NCBI GenBank assembly: GCA_041660405.1
Contig: JBAZWL010000011.1
Coordinates: forward strand, 62,001 to 126,000
Length of the DNA: 64,000 bases
Reading direction: 5' to 3'
Origin: Taibaiella sp041660405
GTDB taxonomy: Bacteria > Bacteroidota > Bacteroidia > Chitinophagales > Chitinophagaceae
Position numbers and translations under genes: made by a program. The notes under the pieces are model-generated. The model was not told the origin of the DNA. It saw only the letters and a program-made list of their open reading frames with translations, and did no database searches. This document shows positions 1-8,814 of this stretch, piece after piece (position 1 is the stretch's first letter; each line of letters begins with the position of its first letter).

Positions 1-567
1 GCAACCTGGAAAATTCAGCAAGCTTCCCGATCCTATCCCCAACAGTGGACTAACGCTAATCAAAAGCTATCAGAGTCAGCATTTGGTGTCAGGCTGTTGC
101 AGCCTACAGATACCTATGTTAAAACCGAAAGATCTGTAAAATATGCGCTGCTCTTCATTGGGCTTACCTTTGCCGTATTCTTCTTTATAGAATTATTACA
201 GAAAAAACAGATCCACCCCTTACAGTATTTCCTGGTAGGCATAGCGCTTACTGTTTTCTATACCTTACTGCTTTCATTCTCTGAATACATAGGGTTCAAT
301 AAAGCTTATGCACTAGCTGCTGCAGCTACTATTACGCTTATTGGTTTGTATGTGCAGAGTATGTTTAAACAAACGAAAATCGCCATTGGATTCACTTTGG
401 CTTTGGGCAGTTTATACGCTTATATTTTCTTCCTCATTCAGCTACAGGATTATGCCCTTCTCTTCGGCAGTGTAGGCTTGTTTGCAGTGGTTGCCTTGGC
501 CATGTATAGTTCGCGTAAAGTGGATTGGTATCATACAGGTAAAAGGTCTGCACCACAATCTTCCTGA
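1..567 (+). CDS. creD: CreD-like inner membrane protein, C-terminal part
   Basis: Partial gene: the frame is open from the first base of the window and ends at TGA 565-567, so the N-terminus lies outside. The visible 188 residues begin with a soluble stretch ending in the motif FGVRLLQPTDTYVKTERSVKY, followed by about five hydrophobic segments and a basic cytoplasmic tail (SSRKVDWYHTGK). This order, periplasmic domain then a run of transmembrane helices, and the DTYVKTERSVKYALLF junction are typical of the CreD family (inner membrane protein linked to envelope stress and colicin/beta-lactam phenotypes in proteobacteria). The TTG at 97 is internal and not a start. A hairpin at 610-650 follows. 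Role in this organism is unproven. Confidence 0.85.
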   Translation, partial: ATWKIQQASRSYPQQWTNANQKLSESAFGVRLLQPTDTYVKTERSVKYALLFIGLTFAVFFFIELLQKKQIHPLQYFLVGIALTVFYTLLLSFSEYIGFNKAYALAAAATITLIGLYVQSMFKQTKIAIGFTLALGSLYAYIFFLIQLQDYALLFGSVGLFAVVALAMYSSRKVDWYHTGKRSAPQSS

Positions 568-609
568 CCAACGGTAATAACCGGGTACAGAAGCCTGTAA
601 GTGCTTTTC

Positions 610-650
610 AAATAAAGGTTATAGGTTTTCAAAGCCTATAACCTTTATTT
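610..650 (+). terminator. Hairpin terminator after creD
   Basis: A 16-bp perfect stem (610-625 with 635-650) around a 9-base loop, followed by an AT-rich run. It lies 43 bases after the creD stop and before dgkA, so it probably ends creD transcription. Confidence 0.7.
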
Positions 651-701
651 AATTTTAAGAATTTTTAGGCAGCTCCTTTCTTACCTTGCAAATAAAAAGC
701 T

Positions 702-1052
702 ATGAAATCATTTACACGCTCCCGCTTTAAAAGTTTCACTTATGCTTTTGAAGGCTTAGTTGGGCTTCTACGTTCTGAAAAGAATATGTGGATACATCTT
801 GCAGCAACTATTATCGTAATTATTGCAGGTATTTATAAAAATATAACCTCCGGTGATTGGTGTTTCATTATCATCGCAATCGGGCTGGTTTGGATCTCGG
901 AAGCTTTTAATACTGCAATGGAAAGGCTTTGTAATGTGGTCACTAAAGATTTGCATCCTGTAATAAAACAAGTAAAAGATATCAGTGCTGCGGCTGTATT
1001 AATTTCTACAGTAATTGCAATACTAATCGGGTCTTTTGTTTTTGGACGCTAA
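702..1052 (+). CDS. dgkA: Diacylglycerol/undecaprenol kinase family protein (DgkA)
   Basis: 116-residue integral membrane protein of the prokaryotic DgkA family. It phosphorylates diacylglycerol or undecaprenol at the inner membrane; which one cannot be read from sequence. Seen: a basic amphipathic N-terminus (SFTRSRFKSFTYAFEGL), three hydrophobic helices, and the family signature around residues 66-95 (SEAFNTAMERLCNVV ... KQVKDISAAAVLI), which carries the Glu and Asp residues that bind Mg-ATP. Length matches the family (about 115-125). It converges on the lipid operon: its stop is only 3 bp from the stop of the PAP2 gene on the other strand. A lipid kinase next to lipid head-group enzymes is suggestive but not proof of a shared pathway. 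Confidence 0.9.
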   Translation: MKSFTRSRFKSFTYAFEGLVGLLRSEKNMWIHLAATIIVIIAGIYKNITSGDWCFIIIAIGLVWISEAFNTAMERLCNVVTKDLHPVIKQVKDISAAAVLISTVIAILIGSFVFGR

Positions 1053-1055
1053 ACC

Positions 1056-2012
1056 TTATTTGACCTGCTTATAATAGCCATCCAGGAATCGATTGAATCC
1101 TTTGCTACGCAATAATATTTGCTGAAAGATAGTAACACCAATAAGTGCACAAAGTATACCTACCAGTACATCAAGGATATAATGATGATTAGTATAAATA
1201 GCCGCAAACCAGGTACCGAGCATGACAATAGTCAGGAATATCTTCCAACCGGCAGCAACATTCTTTTTAAAAGCATAGAATACAGATACCACTACATAAG
1301 CTGCATGCAGTGAAGGCATAGCTGCAAACACATTGGAGCTTTTGGAATAAAGGCCATGAAATATAGAAACACCAAAGAAACGATCAAAGCCAGCCAGTCC
1401 TGCTACATTGCCTGGTGTTGCTGCATCAAACTCAAGACCGTGGTAGTGAATATACCAGGGTGGTGCAGCCGGATAACCATAGTAACCAATAAAGCCTACA
1501 AAATTGGTGAGCAGAAAGGTAAGACAAAATTCAAGCGCTGCTTTCCTGTTTTTGGTAAATAAATAAGCCGCAAAAGAAATAGGTACCGGCATCCAGCAGA
1601 GATAAAACAAACCATTGATCACATCCAGAAAAACGGTTCTGTTCACCTCCCAGTACTCATTCCAGGTGTGAACAGCGCCTTGATAATCGACACCGAAAAA
1701 CTTTTTTTCCAGTGTATAAAGGTCGCCTATATGTACTGTATTAAATTTGAAATTCGGAAAGGCCTTCATGTAATCGAAGATCACCCAGAATACAATGAAA
1801 GGTAACAGGGTTAGTAGAAAATTCCGCGTTTTCTTAGATACCGAATAGAGTACAAAAAACAAACCCGAAATAAATACCTGCTCCGGCCTGAAGCCTATCA
1901 CAAAATAAGATAAAATCAGATAAGCGATCATGATTCCTCCGGCTATTATCAGCCTTTTATAAAGAGGCATTCTATCCACTCCTGTAATCCTTTTTGCTGT
2001 AGTAATGTTCAT
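1056..2012 (-). CDS. PAP2-superfamily transferase, Aur1/inositol-phosphorylceramide-synthase-like
   Basis: 318-residue polytopic membrane protein with about eight hydrophobic segments. Seen: the PAP2 catalytic signatures PSLHAAY (residues about 234-240) and THHHYILD-type motif TNHHYILDVLVG (about 275-286), plus YPAAPPWY upstream. The classical first PAP2 motif KxxxxxxRP is absent. This arrangement is known from the Aur1 branch, which moves a phosphoinositol head group onto ceramide, rather than from soluble-substrate phosphatases. ATG 2012 abuts the stop of the upstream hydroxylase with no gap, so it is the last gene of a three-gene operon whose first product makes a CDP-alcohol-derived phospholipid. 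Alternative: a generic lipid phosphatase. The fold is sure, the substrate is inferred. Confidence 0.78.
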   Translation of the reverse strand: MNITTAKRITGVDRMPLYKRLIIAGGIMIAYLILSYFVIGFRPEQVFISGLFFVLYSVSKKTRNFLLTLLPFIVFWVIFDYMKAFPNFKFNTVHIGDLYTLEKKFFGVDYQGAVHTWNEYWEVNRTVFLDVINGLFYLCWMPVPISFAAYLFTKNRKAALEFCLTFLLTNFVGFIGYYGYPAAPPWYIHYHGLEFDAATPGNVAGLAGFDRFFGVSIFHGLYSKSSNVFAAMPSLHAAYVVVSVFYAFKKNVAAGWKIFLTIVMLGTWFAAIYTNHHYILDVLVGILCALIGVTIFQQILLRSKGFNRFLDGYYKQVK

Positions 2013-2636
2013 TTATTTTTTCTTCGAAAACCCGGAATTAAGCACCTTGTCCCACAACTCGGAACTTACGCCAAATCCTTTAGTAGAATCAGAATAATGG
2101 TGTAACATGTGGTGCTTCTTTATTTTTTTCCAAACCTCACCTTTAAAATTAAAGTGGTGAAGCGCATAATGCACAGTATCATAAAAAACGTAACCTAATA
2201 CAAATGCTGAAAAGAAAGGATAGAGATAAACCGCAGGCATAAAAGCCCGTAGTGCAAAATAAACACCCAACGCTAAGGGAATACTTACCGATAAAGGCAT
2301 TACCAATCTTTTCACATCATTAGGGTAATCGTGATGTACACCATGGAAAATAAAATGCAACCTTAATGCCCATTTGGCTTTAGGTACATAATGAAATATC
2401 CAGCGATGCAAAACGTATTCAAACAGAGTCCAGCTGATCAACCCGATAATAAACATTCCGATAAACAACAGAGCTGTCACATTCAGTTCTACTACACCTT
2501 TGTATGCAAAAAATAAAACTACGGGCAGATACGCAATCATCGGTATGGTCCAATGAACCTTGGAGAAGGACTCCAGGAAATTGTTCTTGAACATCCTTAC
2601 TGATTCTGTAGAATTTGAAACGTAATTTTTCTTCAT
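2013..2636 (-). CDS. Fatty-acid/sphingolipid hydroxylase-type membrane di-iron enzyme
   Basis: 207 residues from ATG 2636. An upstream in-frame TTG at 2663 is rejected because the ATG follows an A-rich stretch usual for this phylum. Seen: the histidine clusters of the fatty acid hydroxylase superfamily in order, HRWIFH, HFIFHGVHH, HYALHH and HHMLHHY, separated by hydrophobic helices. These histidines hold two irons in the membrane. The length and the spacing resemble the FA2H-like fatty-acid 2-hydroxylase domain without the cytochrome b5 part found in eukaryotes. Lying between an inositol-lipid-type synthase and an Aur1-like transferase, it may hydroxylate the ceramide acyl chain; this is inference. 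Carotenoid or sterol hydroxylases share the same motifs. Confidence 0.82.
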   Translation of the reverse strand: MKKNYVSNSTESVRMFKNNFLESFSKVHWTIPMIAYLPVVLFFAYKGVVELNVTALLFIGMFIIGLISWTLFEYVLHRWIFHYVPKAKWALRLHFIFHGVHHDYPNDVKRLVMPLSVSIPLALGVYFALRAFMPAVYLYPFFSAFVLGYVFYDTVHYALHHFNFKGEVWKKIKKHHMLHHYSDSTKGFGVSSELWDKVLNSGFSKKK

Positions 2637-2680
2637 TATTTTGTTTTTTTTCAATCTATCCAAATGGAAAGCTACCCTAT

Positions 2681-4006
2681 TTATTGTTTAGGTGGTTTCC
2701 ATTTTGGATTTATGCGTTTAATAACTTCTTTGCCGGAGCCCACTTCAGTACCTTTAAATTCTACATATTTCACATTGGGTGCCCAAAAAGTGCCACCCGG
2801 ATCTATACGTATATACAGACGTTTGAGCACTATCATTTTACCATCCAGCTCTACATAAGTATGATATATACCTGCAGTAGATTTCATCAGGTAAAAAGGT
2901 ACTTTATCGTATGCTGCAAAAAGCAATTTGTACTTTTCAGGGGCTACTTTGTTCACTTTTACACCGTAGGCAAATTTACGTTGAATATATGATAATTCCT
3001 GTGTCTTAGCTCCTTCAGTATACCTTATCCAATATACGTGCACCGGGTTATCATCATTCAGCTCACCGTTTTTCATGTTCAACTCGTACATGATGGTATT
3101 GGTATTGGGTGTACGCTGAACATAAAACTGGGTGTTGGTTTTAAACCTCGGAATAGGAAAAGTATCGACCGCTTCGGTAAAAGTAACTTTGCCGTCATCA
3201 AAACTTTTACGTGCATCTGCGTGTGTAAAGCACAGTACAAACATTACCATGATTGCAGCTGCAATATTTCCCGGAGAAGCACTTCGTGCTTTCTTCTCTT
3301 TGTCGATCTGGTCCAGGGCTCTCTTAGCATCACGCAAGCGCTTTACTGCAGTAATATTGGTCAACACGGCCAATGCTGCAATTGGAATTGTAAAAATACT
3401 CATCAATTCAAAAACATGAAATTTAATACCCGGAACATATACTTTACCATCTCCTTCTACAAAGGCTGCTGCTACACCTGTAGCAATGGCAGATAGTGCA
3501 ATAAGGATTACTCTTTCGGGCCTTTGCATCAGACCACCTTTATTTTCAATACCCAAACCTTCGCTGCGTGCCCGGGTATAACTTACCATCATGGAGCCTA
3601 TCATAGCTATAAAAGCAAACAGGGAGCTTAAAAAGTAATGATGGGAAATGAGATAATAGCAGATGCCTAAAAAAAGGATTAATTCGCTGTAGCGATCCAG
3701 AACAGAATCGTATAAAGCACCAAATGTTGAAGACATTTTACCCAATCGCGCCACCTGACCATCAAGCATATCAAAAAGGCCGGCAAACAGGATAAGTGCC
3801 CCAGCCCAGCCTACGTAAGCTAATTCGCCCCGATTACCTTTTTCTGCGCCTATAATAAAGATGATAGCCACACCAATATTCAATAACAAACCAATTGTTG
3901 TTACTGCATTTGGTGTAAGCCCCAACTTAATCAGGAAGCGCACAAACGGATTTATAATCTTGTAAATGCCCTTCTGCGCCTTATCTCTGAACGAAACATC
4001 ACTCAT
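2681..4006 (-). CDS. CDP-alcohol phosphatidyltransferase fused to DUF4833
   Basis: 441 residues, a fusion of two parts. Residues about 10-230: polytopic CDP-alcohol phosphotransferase with the complete signature D79-x2-D82-G83-x2-A86-R87-x8-G96-x3-D100-x3-D104, which binds CDP-diacylglycerol and metal; this family makes phosphatidylinositol(-phosphate), phosphatidylglycerol-phosphate and related lipids. A charged linker (about 228-248) leads to one more hydrophobic segment (about 250-265) and then a domain of about 165 residues matching DUF4833 (motifs NPVHVYWIRYTEG, KYKLLFAAYDKVPFYLM), which should therefore face the periplasm. It is the first gene of the operon, 44 bp ahead of the hydroxylase. 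In gut Bacteroides, inositol-lipid genes include a CDP-alcohol transferase and a DUF4833 gene near each other, as I recall; here they are one polypeptide. Substrate myo-inositol-phosphate is inferred. Confidence 0.85.
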   Translation of the reverse strand: MSDVSFRDKAQKGIYKIINPFVRFLIKLGLTPNAVTTIGLLLNIGVAIIFIIGAEKGNRGELAYVGWAGALILFAGLFDMLDGQVARLGKMSSTFGALYDSVLDRYSELILFLGICYYLISHHYFLSSLFAFIAMIGSMMVSYTRARSEGLGIENKGGLMQRPERVILIALSAIATGVAAAFVEGDGKVYVPGIKFHVFELMSIFTIPIAALAVLTNITAVKRLRDAKRALDQIDKEKKARSASPGNIAAAIMVMFVLCFTHADARKSFDDGKVTFTEAVDTFPIPRFKTNTQFYVQRTPNTNTIMYELNMKNGELNDDNPVHVYWIRYTEGAKTQELSYIQRKFAYGVKVNKVAPEKYKLLFAAYDKVPFYLMKSTAGIYHTYVELDGKMIVLKRLYIRIDPGGTFWAPNVKYVEFKGTEVGSGKEVIKRINPKWKPPKQ

Positions 4007-4247
4007 TACACTGTGTATTATTTCAATATTTGATCCGCAAAATTAGACAATTTCGCAAAATTAAACAAACGTTTAATTAATTAAATCAGGACTTATTATC
4101 TATACACATTTTTCAACCCAGAGTCCTTAATGCGGGCAAAGTTCGTAATGTTTTAGTTAATCCGGCACAAAAAGATATTGAGAATATTTATAAGACAAAA
4201 GTTGATCTTAGAGACAAATCCCAACATTGTTCAAAACCAATTGAAAG
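4007..4247. other. Intergenic region upstream of the lipid operon
   Basis: Spacer between the divergent lipid operon and the DUF58 gene. It is AT-rich at 4050-4100. One frame on the plus strand stays open from about 4078 to 4268 without any start codon; I could not assign it to a family and regard it as non-coding. REP-like palindromes follow at 4248-4298. Confidence 0.4.
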
Positions 4248-4298
4248 AACACATTCAATGTGTCACGATTGAAAAGACACATGCAATGTGTCCCTACG
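4248..4298. repeat. Pair of REP-like palindromes (CATGCAATG family)
   Basis: Two tandem imperfect palindromes, 4248-4264 and 4276-4292, the second followed by CCCTAC. Both resemble the palindromes at 36563-36718 and 49628-49720 (shared core TGCAATG or TTGCAT flanked by GAC(A/G)Y and GTC, with CCTAC on one side). They are intergenic copies of one dispersed family. Confidence 0.6.
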
Positions 4299-4359
4299 AT
4301 ATTTTTTGCAAGTTGTTCATCAGGATAAAATAATTTAATCCGTAACTTTCCGCCTACTT

Positions 4360-5733
4360 ATGAAGTGGAGCACGCTTGTTAAACGCTTACGATATTATCT
4401 TCAGTATTTCCCATTCTCACTCAATGCCTTAATATTAGGGCTTGCGTTGTGGATTTGTTTTAAGATCATAAAGCCAGGTGAGGTTATTAAAGGGGAAGAG
4501 CTTTCCTCATTCAGCCCGCTGATAATGCTCATGGGCAAAACCGCATTATGGTTTGTCGTGGCATTAATTGGCTTTTCTATGCTCACCACCTTTCTTTGCT
4601 GGCTATATTTTCTTTGGTACAGGCGTAAAAATAATTATCAGCTTGAGTTTAACTTCAAACCATCCAATCAGGACAGGGGATTATGGCTGGAAACGCTCAT
4701 AAAAAAGGCCAGGCGTCCTTTTCTTGGCTTTATAAAAGGCAGACTGTTTTACGATGGCTACAAAATGACGGATAAATTCATTTTGGCATCTAACAAAAAG
4801 AATGCCGGTAAATTCTGGAGAGAAGGAGTGGCGGGGAAGAGTGTACTGGAACTGCCGGATATTAAAGAGTATGCCATTGAAGGTGGTTTTATTTATTTTG
4901 AAGATATGCTTCAGTTGTTTTCCATTCCGGTAAGGCAAAAAATAAAAGGCCATTTTTACCAGGCACCGGAAAAGGTATCTCTTGAGGAAAAAGAAGCTCT
5001 GCCCAGGAAAACAGAACAAACTGATGTCCGCATTGATCAGCTGCGTAAAGTAGAAGGAGAATACTTGAATTATAAGGATTTTGAACATGGTGACGATGTG
5101 CGCCGTATAGTATGGAAAGTGTATGCAAAAAACAGGGAACTCGTGGTGCGCACGCCGGAAATATTTGATCCTTACGCTTCGCATATCTATTTCTACGCCA
5201 GTTTTCATTCGGGACTAAAGCAGAACAATAATGATTTCAGTTCCGAAATGCTTAATTACTATAAAAATAGGGTCTGGTCCATATTTGAGGTTTTATCCAA
5301 AAAGGAATTTGAAGTAAGATATATTCCGGACCAAACACTTACCATTCCTGAACAATCTAATATTAATGAATACGTGAGCAGAGTGATCAGTAATAGCTAT
5401 TGGCATAACGATAAAAGCCTGGCTGATTATTTTGAACCTCGCTACGGCTCTGTTTTATGCATTTCCTCCTTTAATGACTCCGATGAGGTAAAAGATATGT
5501 TGGAGCGATGCAGTTCGGATATTGTAGTTTACTATGTAAAAGTATCCAATACTTTCAGATCGTTTTTGCCCTGGGCATGGTTTAAACGTATTTTCTTCTT
5601 AGCCCCCGACGACAGGCTAAAGAGAATCCGGAACAGGTGGCTGATTACTCCGCAAAGGTTCCAGCTTATCAAAAGGGAAAAAGAAATTGAAAAGATATTG
5701 AGTGAGGCAGATGTGATTACTGCAAAATTATAA
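4360..5733 (+). CDS. DUF58 domain-containing membrane protein
   Basis: 457 residues. Seen: two hydrophobic segments (about 20-40 and 60-85), a long cytoplasmic region, and at about residues 235-262 the DUF58 hallmark GEYLNYKDFEHGDDVRRIVW followed by KVYAKNRELVVR. DUF58 proteins usually sit beside a MoxR AAA ATPase and von Willebrand A proteins; none is adjacent here, so this is an orphan copy. No enzymatic function is established for the family. A stretch TAACTTTC just upstream resembles the -7 element. A terminator follows at 5741-5767. Confidence 0.85.
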   Translation: MKWSTLVKRLRYYLQYFPFSLNALILGLALWICFKIIKPGEVIKGEELSSFSPLIMLMGKTALWFVVALIGFSMLTTFLCWLYFLWYRRKNNYQLEFNFKPSNQDRGLWLETLIKKARRPFLGFIKGRLFYDGYKMTDKFILASNKKNAGKFWREGVAGKSVLELPDIKEYAIEGGFIYFEDMLQLFSIPVRQKIKGHFYQAPEKVSLEEKEALPRKTEQTDVRIDQLRKVEGEYLNYKDFEHGDDVRRIVWKVYAKNRELVVRTPEIFDPYASHIYFYASFHSGLKQNNNDFSSEMLNYYKNRVWSIFEVLSKKEFEVRYIPDQTLTIPEQSNINEYVSRVISNSYWHNDKSLADYFEPRYGSVLCISSFNDSDEVKDMLERCSSDIVVYYVKVSNTFRSFLPWAWFKRIFFLAPDDRLKRIRNRWLITPQRFQLIKREKEIEKILSEADVITAKL

Positions 5734-5740
5734 AATCTTC

Positions 5741-5767
5741 AAAAGCCATCTTAAAGGTGGCTTTTTT
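5741..5767 (+). terminator. Terminator after the DUF58 gene
   Basis: Stem AAAAGCCA/TGGCTTTT with a short loop and a run of six T, starting 8 bases after the stop codon. Confidence 0.75.
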
Positions 5768-5900
5768 CATGGAATGAACGATTAAATTAGTCATTTAAAT
5801 GCTTAACAAATATTTAAATAAAGTAAATCTTTTTGTTATTTTTACATGAAGATGTAGGTGTCAAATGATACTATTTGTTAACTTTTAACCAGACCCATTT

Positions 5901-8729
5901 ATGAAAAAAAGCTATACTTTAAAACTTTCATTGCTTTCTCTTTTCTATTTATTATGTGCAAACCTATCTTATGGACAAACGTATTGTTCTCCTGCTGATG
6001 ATGACTGTACAGACGGAGATCTGATACAATCTTTCTCTACAACCGGAGGGACTACCAATATTACCAATAACAATACGGGATGCGGCAATACCACTACAGG
6101 CTATTCCAGTTATATTACCATGATCCATACAGGAGCACAGGGATCTACCGTAAATTATTCTATAACCAATGGGGAAGACTATGATGCCAGGTTAGGTATG
6201 TGGGTAGATTGGAATAATGATGGTGATTTCAACGATGCAGCTGAAGTTATTTTCCAGTCTGTGGCTTATGCTGAGCCAAGCGATATAGTAACCGGCAGTT
6301 TTACAATACCTGCTGCAACTGCTCCGGGAAACAAAAGAATGAGGGTAAGATTATGGTATATTGATGCCTTTAACGATATATTCGGAGTACCAGATCCAGC
6401 CCCCGGCCCCTGCGATGTAAACCTTTATGGTTACGGCGAAACGGAAGATTATACAATAACGGTAACCGGAACGGCAGCAACATGTGCTACACCTACCATA
6501 CCTACTGCTACCTCCATTACGGGTACCACAGCTTCTTTAAACTGGACACAGACCGGTACTCCGGCTCAATGGCAGATTAAATACGGGGCTGCCGGCTTTA
6601 ACCCTGCAACCGCTGGAACAGCTATTATCACCTCTGTAAAACCTTATACACTCAATCCACCGTTAACACCGCTTACATCATATGACTATTATGTACGGGC
6701 TGTTTGTGGTCCTGCAGATACTTCTGCATGGTCGGTGGTTAAAAACTTCAGTACCTTATGTAATGCACCCGCATTGCTTTCCACTAAAGATAGCAACCGT
6801 TGCGGCACGGGCGAAATAACACTCCAGGCTACTGCCGCTACTGGTGCTACGATAAATTGGTATGCCAATGCTACCGGAGGAGCTCCTTTGGGAACAGGCA
6901 ATAGCTTCACCACACCAAGTATTTCCAACACCACCACTTATCATGTAGCTGCATCAAGTGGCTCTACAGGTTCAGGTGTGGTACGGATTACAGAAATGGG
7001 GATAGGCGATCCGGATGGTCTGGAAATTCAGAATGTAGGATCATTGCCTATTGATGTTACGGGCTGGAAAGTGGCTGTGAGTAATTCTTATACATCTATA
7101 ACATCTGTTAACGCCAATATTCAGACACTAAGCGGGACAATGGCTGCCAATGATATTAAATCCTGGACTGACCTTTCTTCTAATGCCAATTATTGGGGCA
7201 GTAATATTCTATGGAACCCAGGCGTAGCATCTACTTATACCGGTTGGGCCCTTATCCTGGACAACAATAATAACCTGGTAGATTTTGTTGCCTTTAACTG
7301 GCCGGTTGCCACTATACAGGCTACCACATTAACTATCGGCTCCGCGTCCGTAAGCCTTGCTACAGCATGGACTGGTGCACCTTTGGATGCTAACCCTGTA
7401 GCTTTGGGTAGTGGTTCAAATTTTCAAAGGATAGGCAGTTCTGATCAGAATCAAGCTACCGATTTTAACGTTGCAACAGCTACGTTGGGCACCACCAATA
7501 CCGGACTCACTCTTCCATTTGGAGGTAGCGCCTGTGAAAGCCCACGTATACCGGTAGTAGCTACTATTAAAACAACACCTACCGTTAGTCTTCCAAATGA
7601 TACTACTATTTGTCCGGGCGTTTCCTATACATTCAATGCCGGCAATACAGGTGCAGCTTATGCATGGAATACCGGCGCCGCTACTCAAAGTATTACTGCA
7701 AATGCAGCCGGAACTTATTCGGTATCGGTTACGTCAACCAATGGGTGTACCAATTCTGACACAATAAATATTACACCCGGCATTGTTCCGGTAAATAATC
7801 TTCCTGCCATTACTAATTTGTGTGCAGGCGAAATGGCTACTTTAAATGCAGGAAATACCGGAAGCAGCTTTACATGGACGCCTGGTAGTGCTACCACACA
7901 AGCCATCAACGTAAATACGGCAGGCAATTACAGCGTAGTGGTAAAAAGTAGTACCGGATGCCAGATAACAAGTACGACCAACCTGATTATAAGGCCCTTG
8001 CCTGTACCGAGTCTGGGCAATGATACCAGCATTTGTGATGGTGCCCAGATTATATTGAATGCAGGCAATCCCGGCCATACTTTTAACTGGAACACTGGCG
8101 CTACTACACAGACTATTAATGCAAGTGATTCCGGAACTTATTCTGTAGTCACTACCAGTCCTTACAATTGTGTCTTGGAAGAAGATAAACATATTGCTTA
8201 CCTGCCATCACCAAGAGTAGAAGGGTTCAACTTTATTCCTTTGTTTTATGAAGAGCTTGGGAAAGTACGTTTCTCGCCGCTTAATCCTACTAATGTAAAT
8301 AGCTATGAGTGGAACTTTGGTGACGGAACGCCCACAAGTGTCCAGGTATATCCGGAACACAATTATGCTTCAGGCGGAAATTACGTGGTAACCTTAAAGG
8401 TCTTCAATGGCTGCGGAGATTTTGAAATCAGCCTTCCTATTAATGTCGATCTGACTACAGGAATAATTAAATTAAATAGCGAAGCGGCTGATGTTGTTTT
8501 ATACCCCAATCCATCCAAGGATTATATCATTATAGAGAATAAAAGTGATAACCTGAAAATGCAGGAAATTGCTGTATTCAATACACTTGGTGCCATGGTC
8601 TATAATCATCATACAGATAATGGTAAAAACCATAAACTTAATGTCAACGGTCTGGCTTCAGGCTTGTATTCCATCCGTATTCTTACTGATAAAGGTTTTG
8701 TGATCCGCAAAGTGGAAGTGATCAAATAA
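5901..8729 (+). CDS. Large T9SS-secreted multidomain protein (GEVED, FnIII, lamin-tail, PKD/Ig-like)
   Basis: 942 residues. Signal peptide at 1-26 (basic KK, hydrophobic core, cut near SYGQ). In order: a GEVED domain (about 50-190; MWVDWNNDGDFNDAAEV and YGETEDYTITVTG), a fibronectin type III domain (about 195-285), an Ig-like repeat (about 288-350), a lamin-tail-like domain (about 358-470; VVRITEMGIGDPDGLEIQN), three related repeats (about 560-800, each with a form of ATLNAGNTG...TWTPGSATTQ), a PKD domain (about 810-850; YEWNFGDGTPT) and a T9SS type A sorting domain (about 866-942; VLYPNPSKDYIIIEN ... GLYSIRILTDKG). The last domain directs export across the outer membrane and surface attachment. 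No catalytic domain is visible; an adhesin-like role is inferred. It stands alone, closed by a strong bidirectional terminator. Confidence 0.88.
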   Translation: MKKSYTLKLSLLSLFYLLCANLSYGQTYCSPADDDCTDGDLIQSFSTTGGTTNITNNNTGCGNTTTGYSSYITMIHTGAQGSTVNYSITNGEDYDARLGMWVDWNNDGDFNDAAEVIFQSVAYAEPSDIVTGSFTIPAATAPGNKRMRVRLWYIDAFNDIFGVPDPAPGPCDVNLYGYGETEDYTITVTGTAATCATPTIPTATSITGTTASLNWTQTGTPAQWQIKYGAAGFNPATAGTAIITSVKPYTLNPPLTPLTSYDYYVRAVCGPADTSAWSVVKNFSTLCNAPALLSTKDSNRCGTGEITLQATAATGATINWYANATGGAPLGTGNSFTTPSISNTTTYHVAASSGSTGSGVVRITEMGIGDPDGLEIQNVGSLPIDVTGWKVAVSNSYTSITSVNANIQTLSGTMAANDIKSWTDLSSNANYWGSNILWNPGVASTYTGWALILDNNNNLVDFVAFNWPVATIQATTLTIGSASVSLATAWTGAPLDANPVALGSGSNFQRIGSSDQNQATDFNVATATLGTTNTGLTLPFGGSACESPRIPVVATIKTTPTVSLPNDTTICPGVSYTFNAGNTGAAYAWNTGAATQSITANAAGTYSVSVTSTNGCTNSDTINITPGIVPVNNLPAITNLCAGEMATLNAGNTGSSFTWTPGSATTQAINVNTAGNYSVVVKSSTGCQITSTTNLIIRPLPVPSLGNDTSICDGAQIILNAGNPGHTFNWNTGATTQTINASDSGTYSVVTTSPYNCVLEEDKHIAYLPSPRVEGFNFIPLFYEELGKVRFSPLNPTNVNSYEWNFGDGTPTSVQVYPEHNYASGGNYVVTLKVFNGCGDFEISLPINVDLTTGIIKLNSEAADVVLYPNPSKDYIIIENKSDNLKMQEIAVFNTLGAMVYNHHTDNGKNHKLNVNGLASGLYSIRILTDKGFVIRKVEVIK

Positions 8730-8750
8730 TAAATCCGGATTGAGGCAAAT

Positions 8751-8788
8751 AAAAGATCGGCAACCATTTAATGGTTGCCGATCTTTTT
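8751..8788. terminator. Bidirectional terminator between the T9SS protein and sucB
   Basis: A 17-bp perfect stem (AAAAGATCGGCAACCAT and its complement) around three bases, with A and T runs on both sides. It serves both convergent genes. Confidence 0.85.
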
Positions 8789-8814
8789 ATATACTATATA
8801 AATTCAGATAAAAC

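Noticed and set aside
4078..4268. Open frame with a partly protein-like composition (NAGKVRNVLVNPAQKDIENIY)
   Set aside because: No start codon and it runs into a repeat; I could not link it to any family, so a gene fragment is possible but unsupported.
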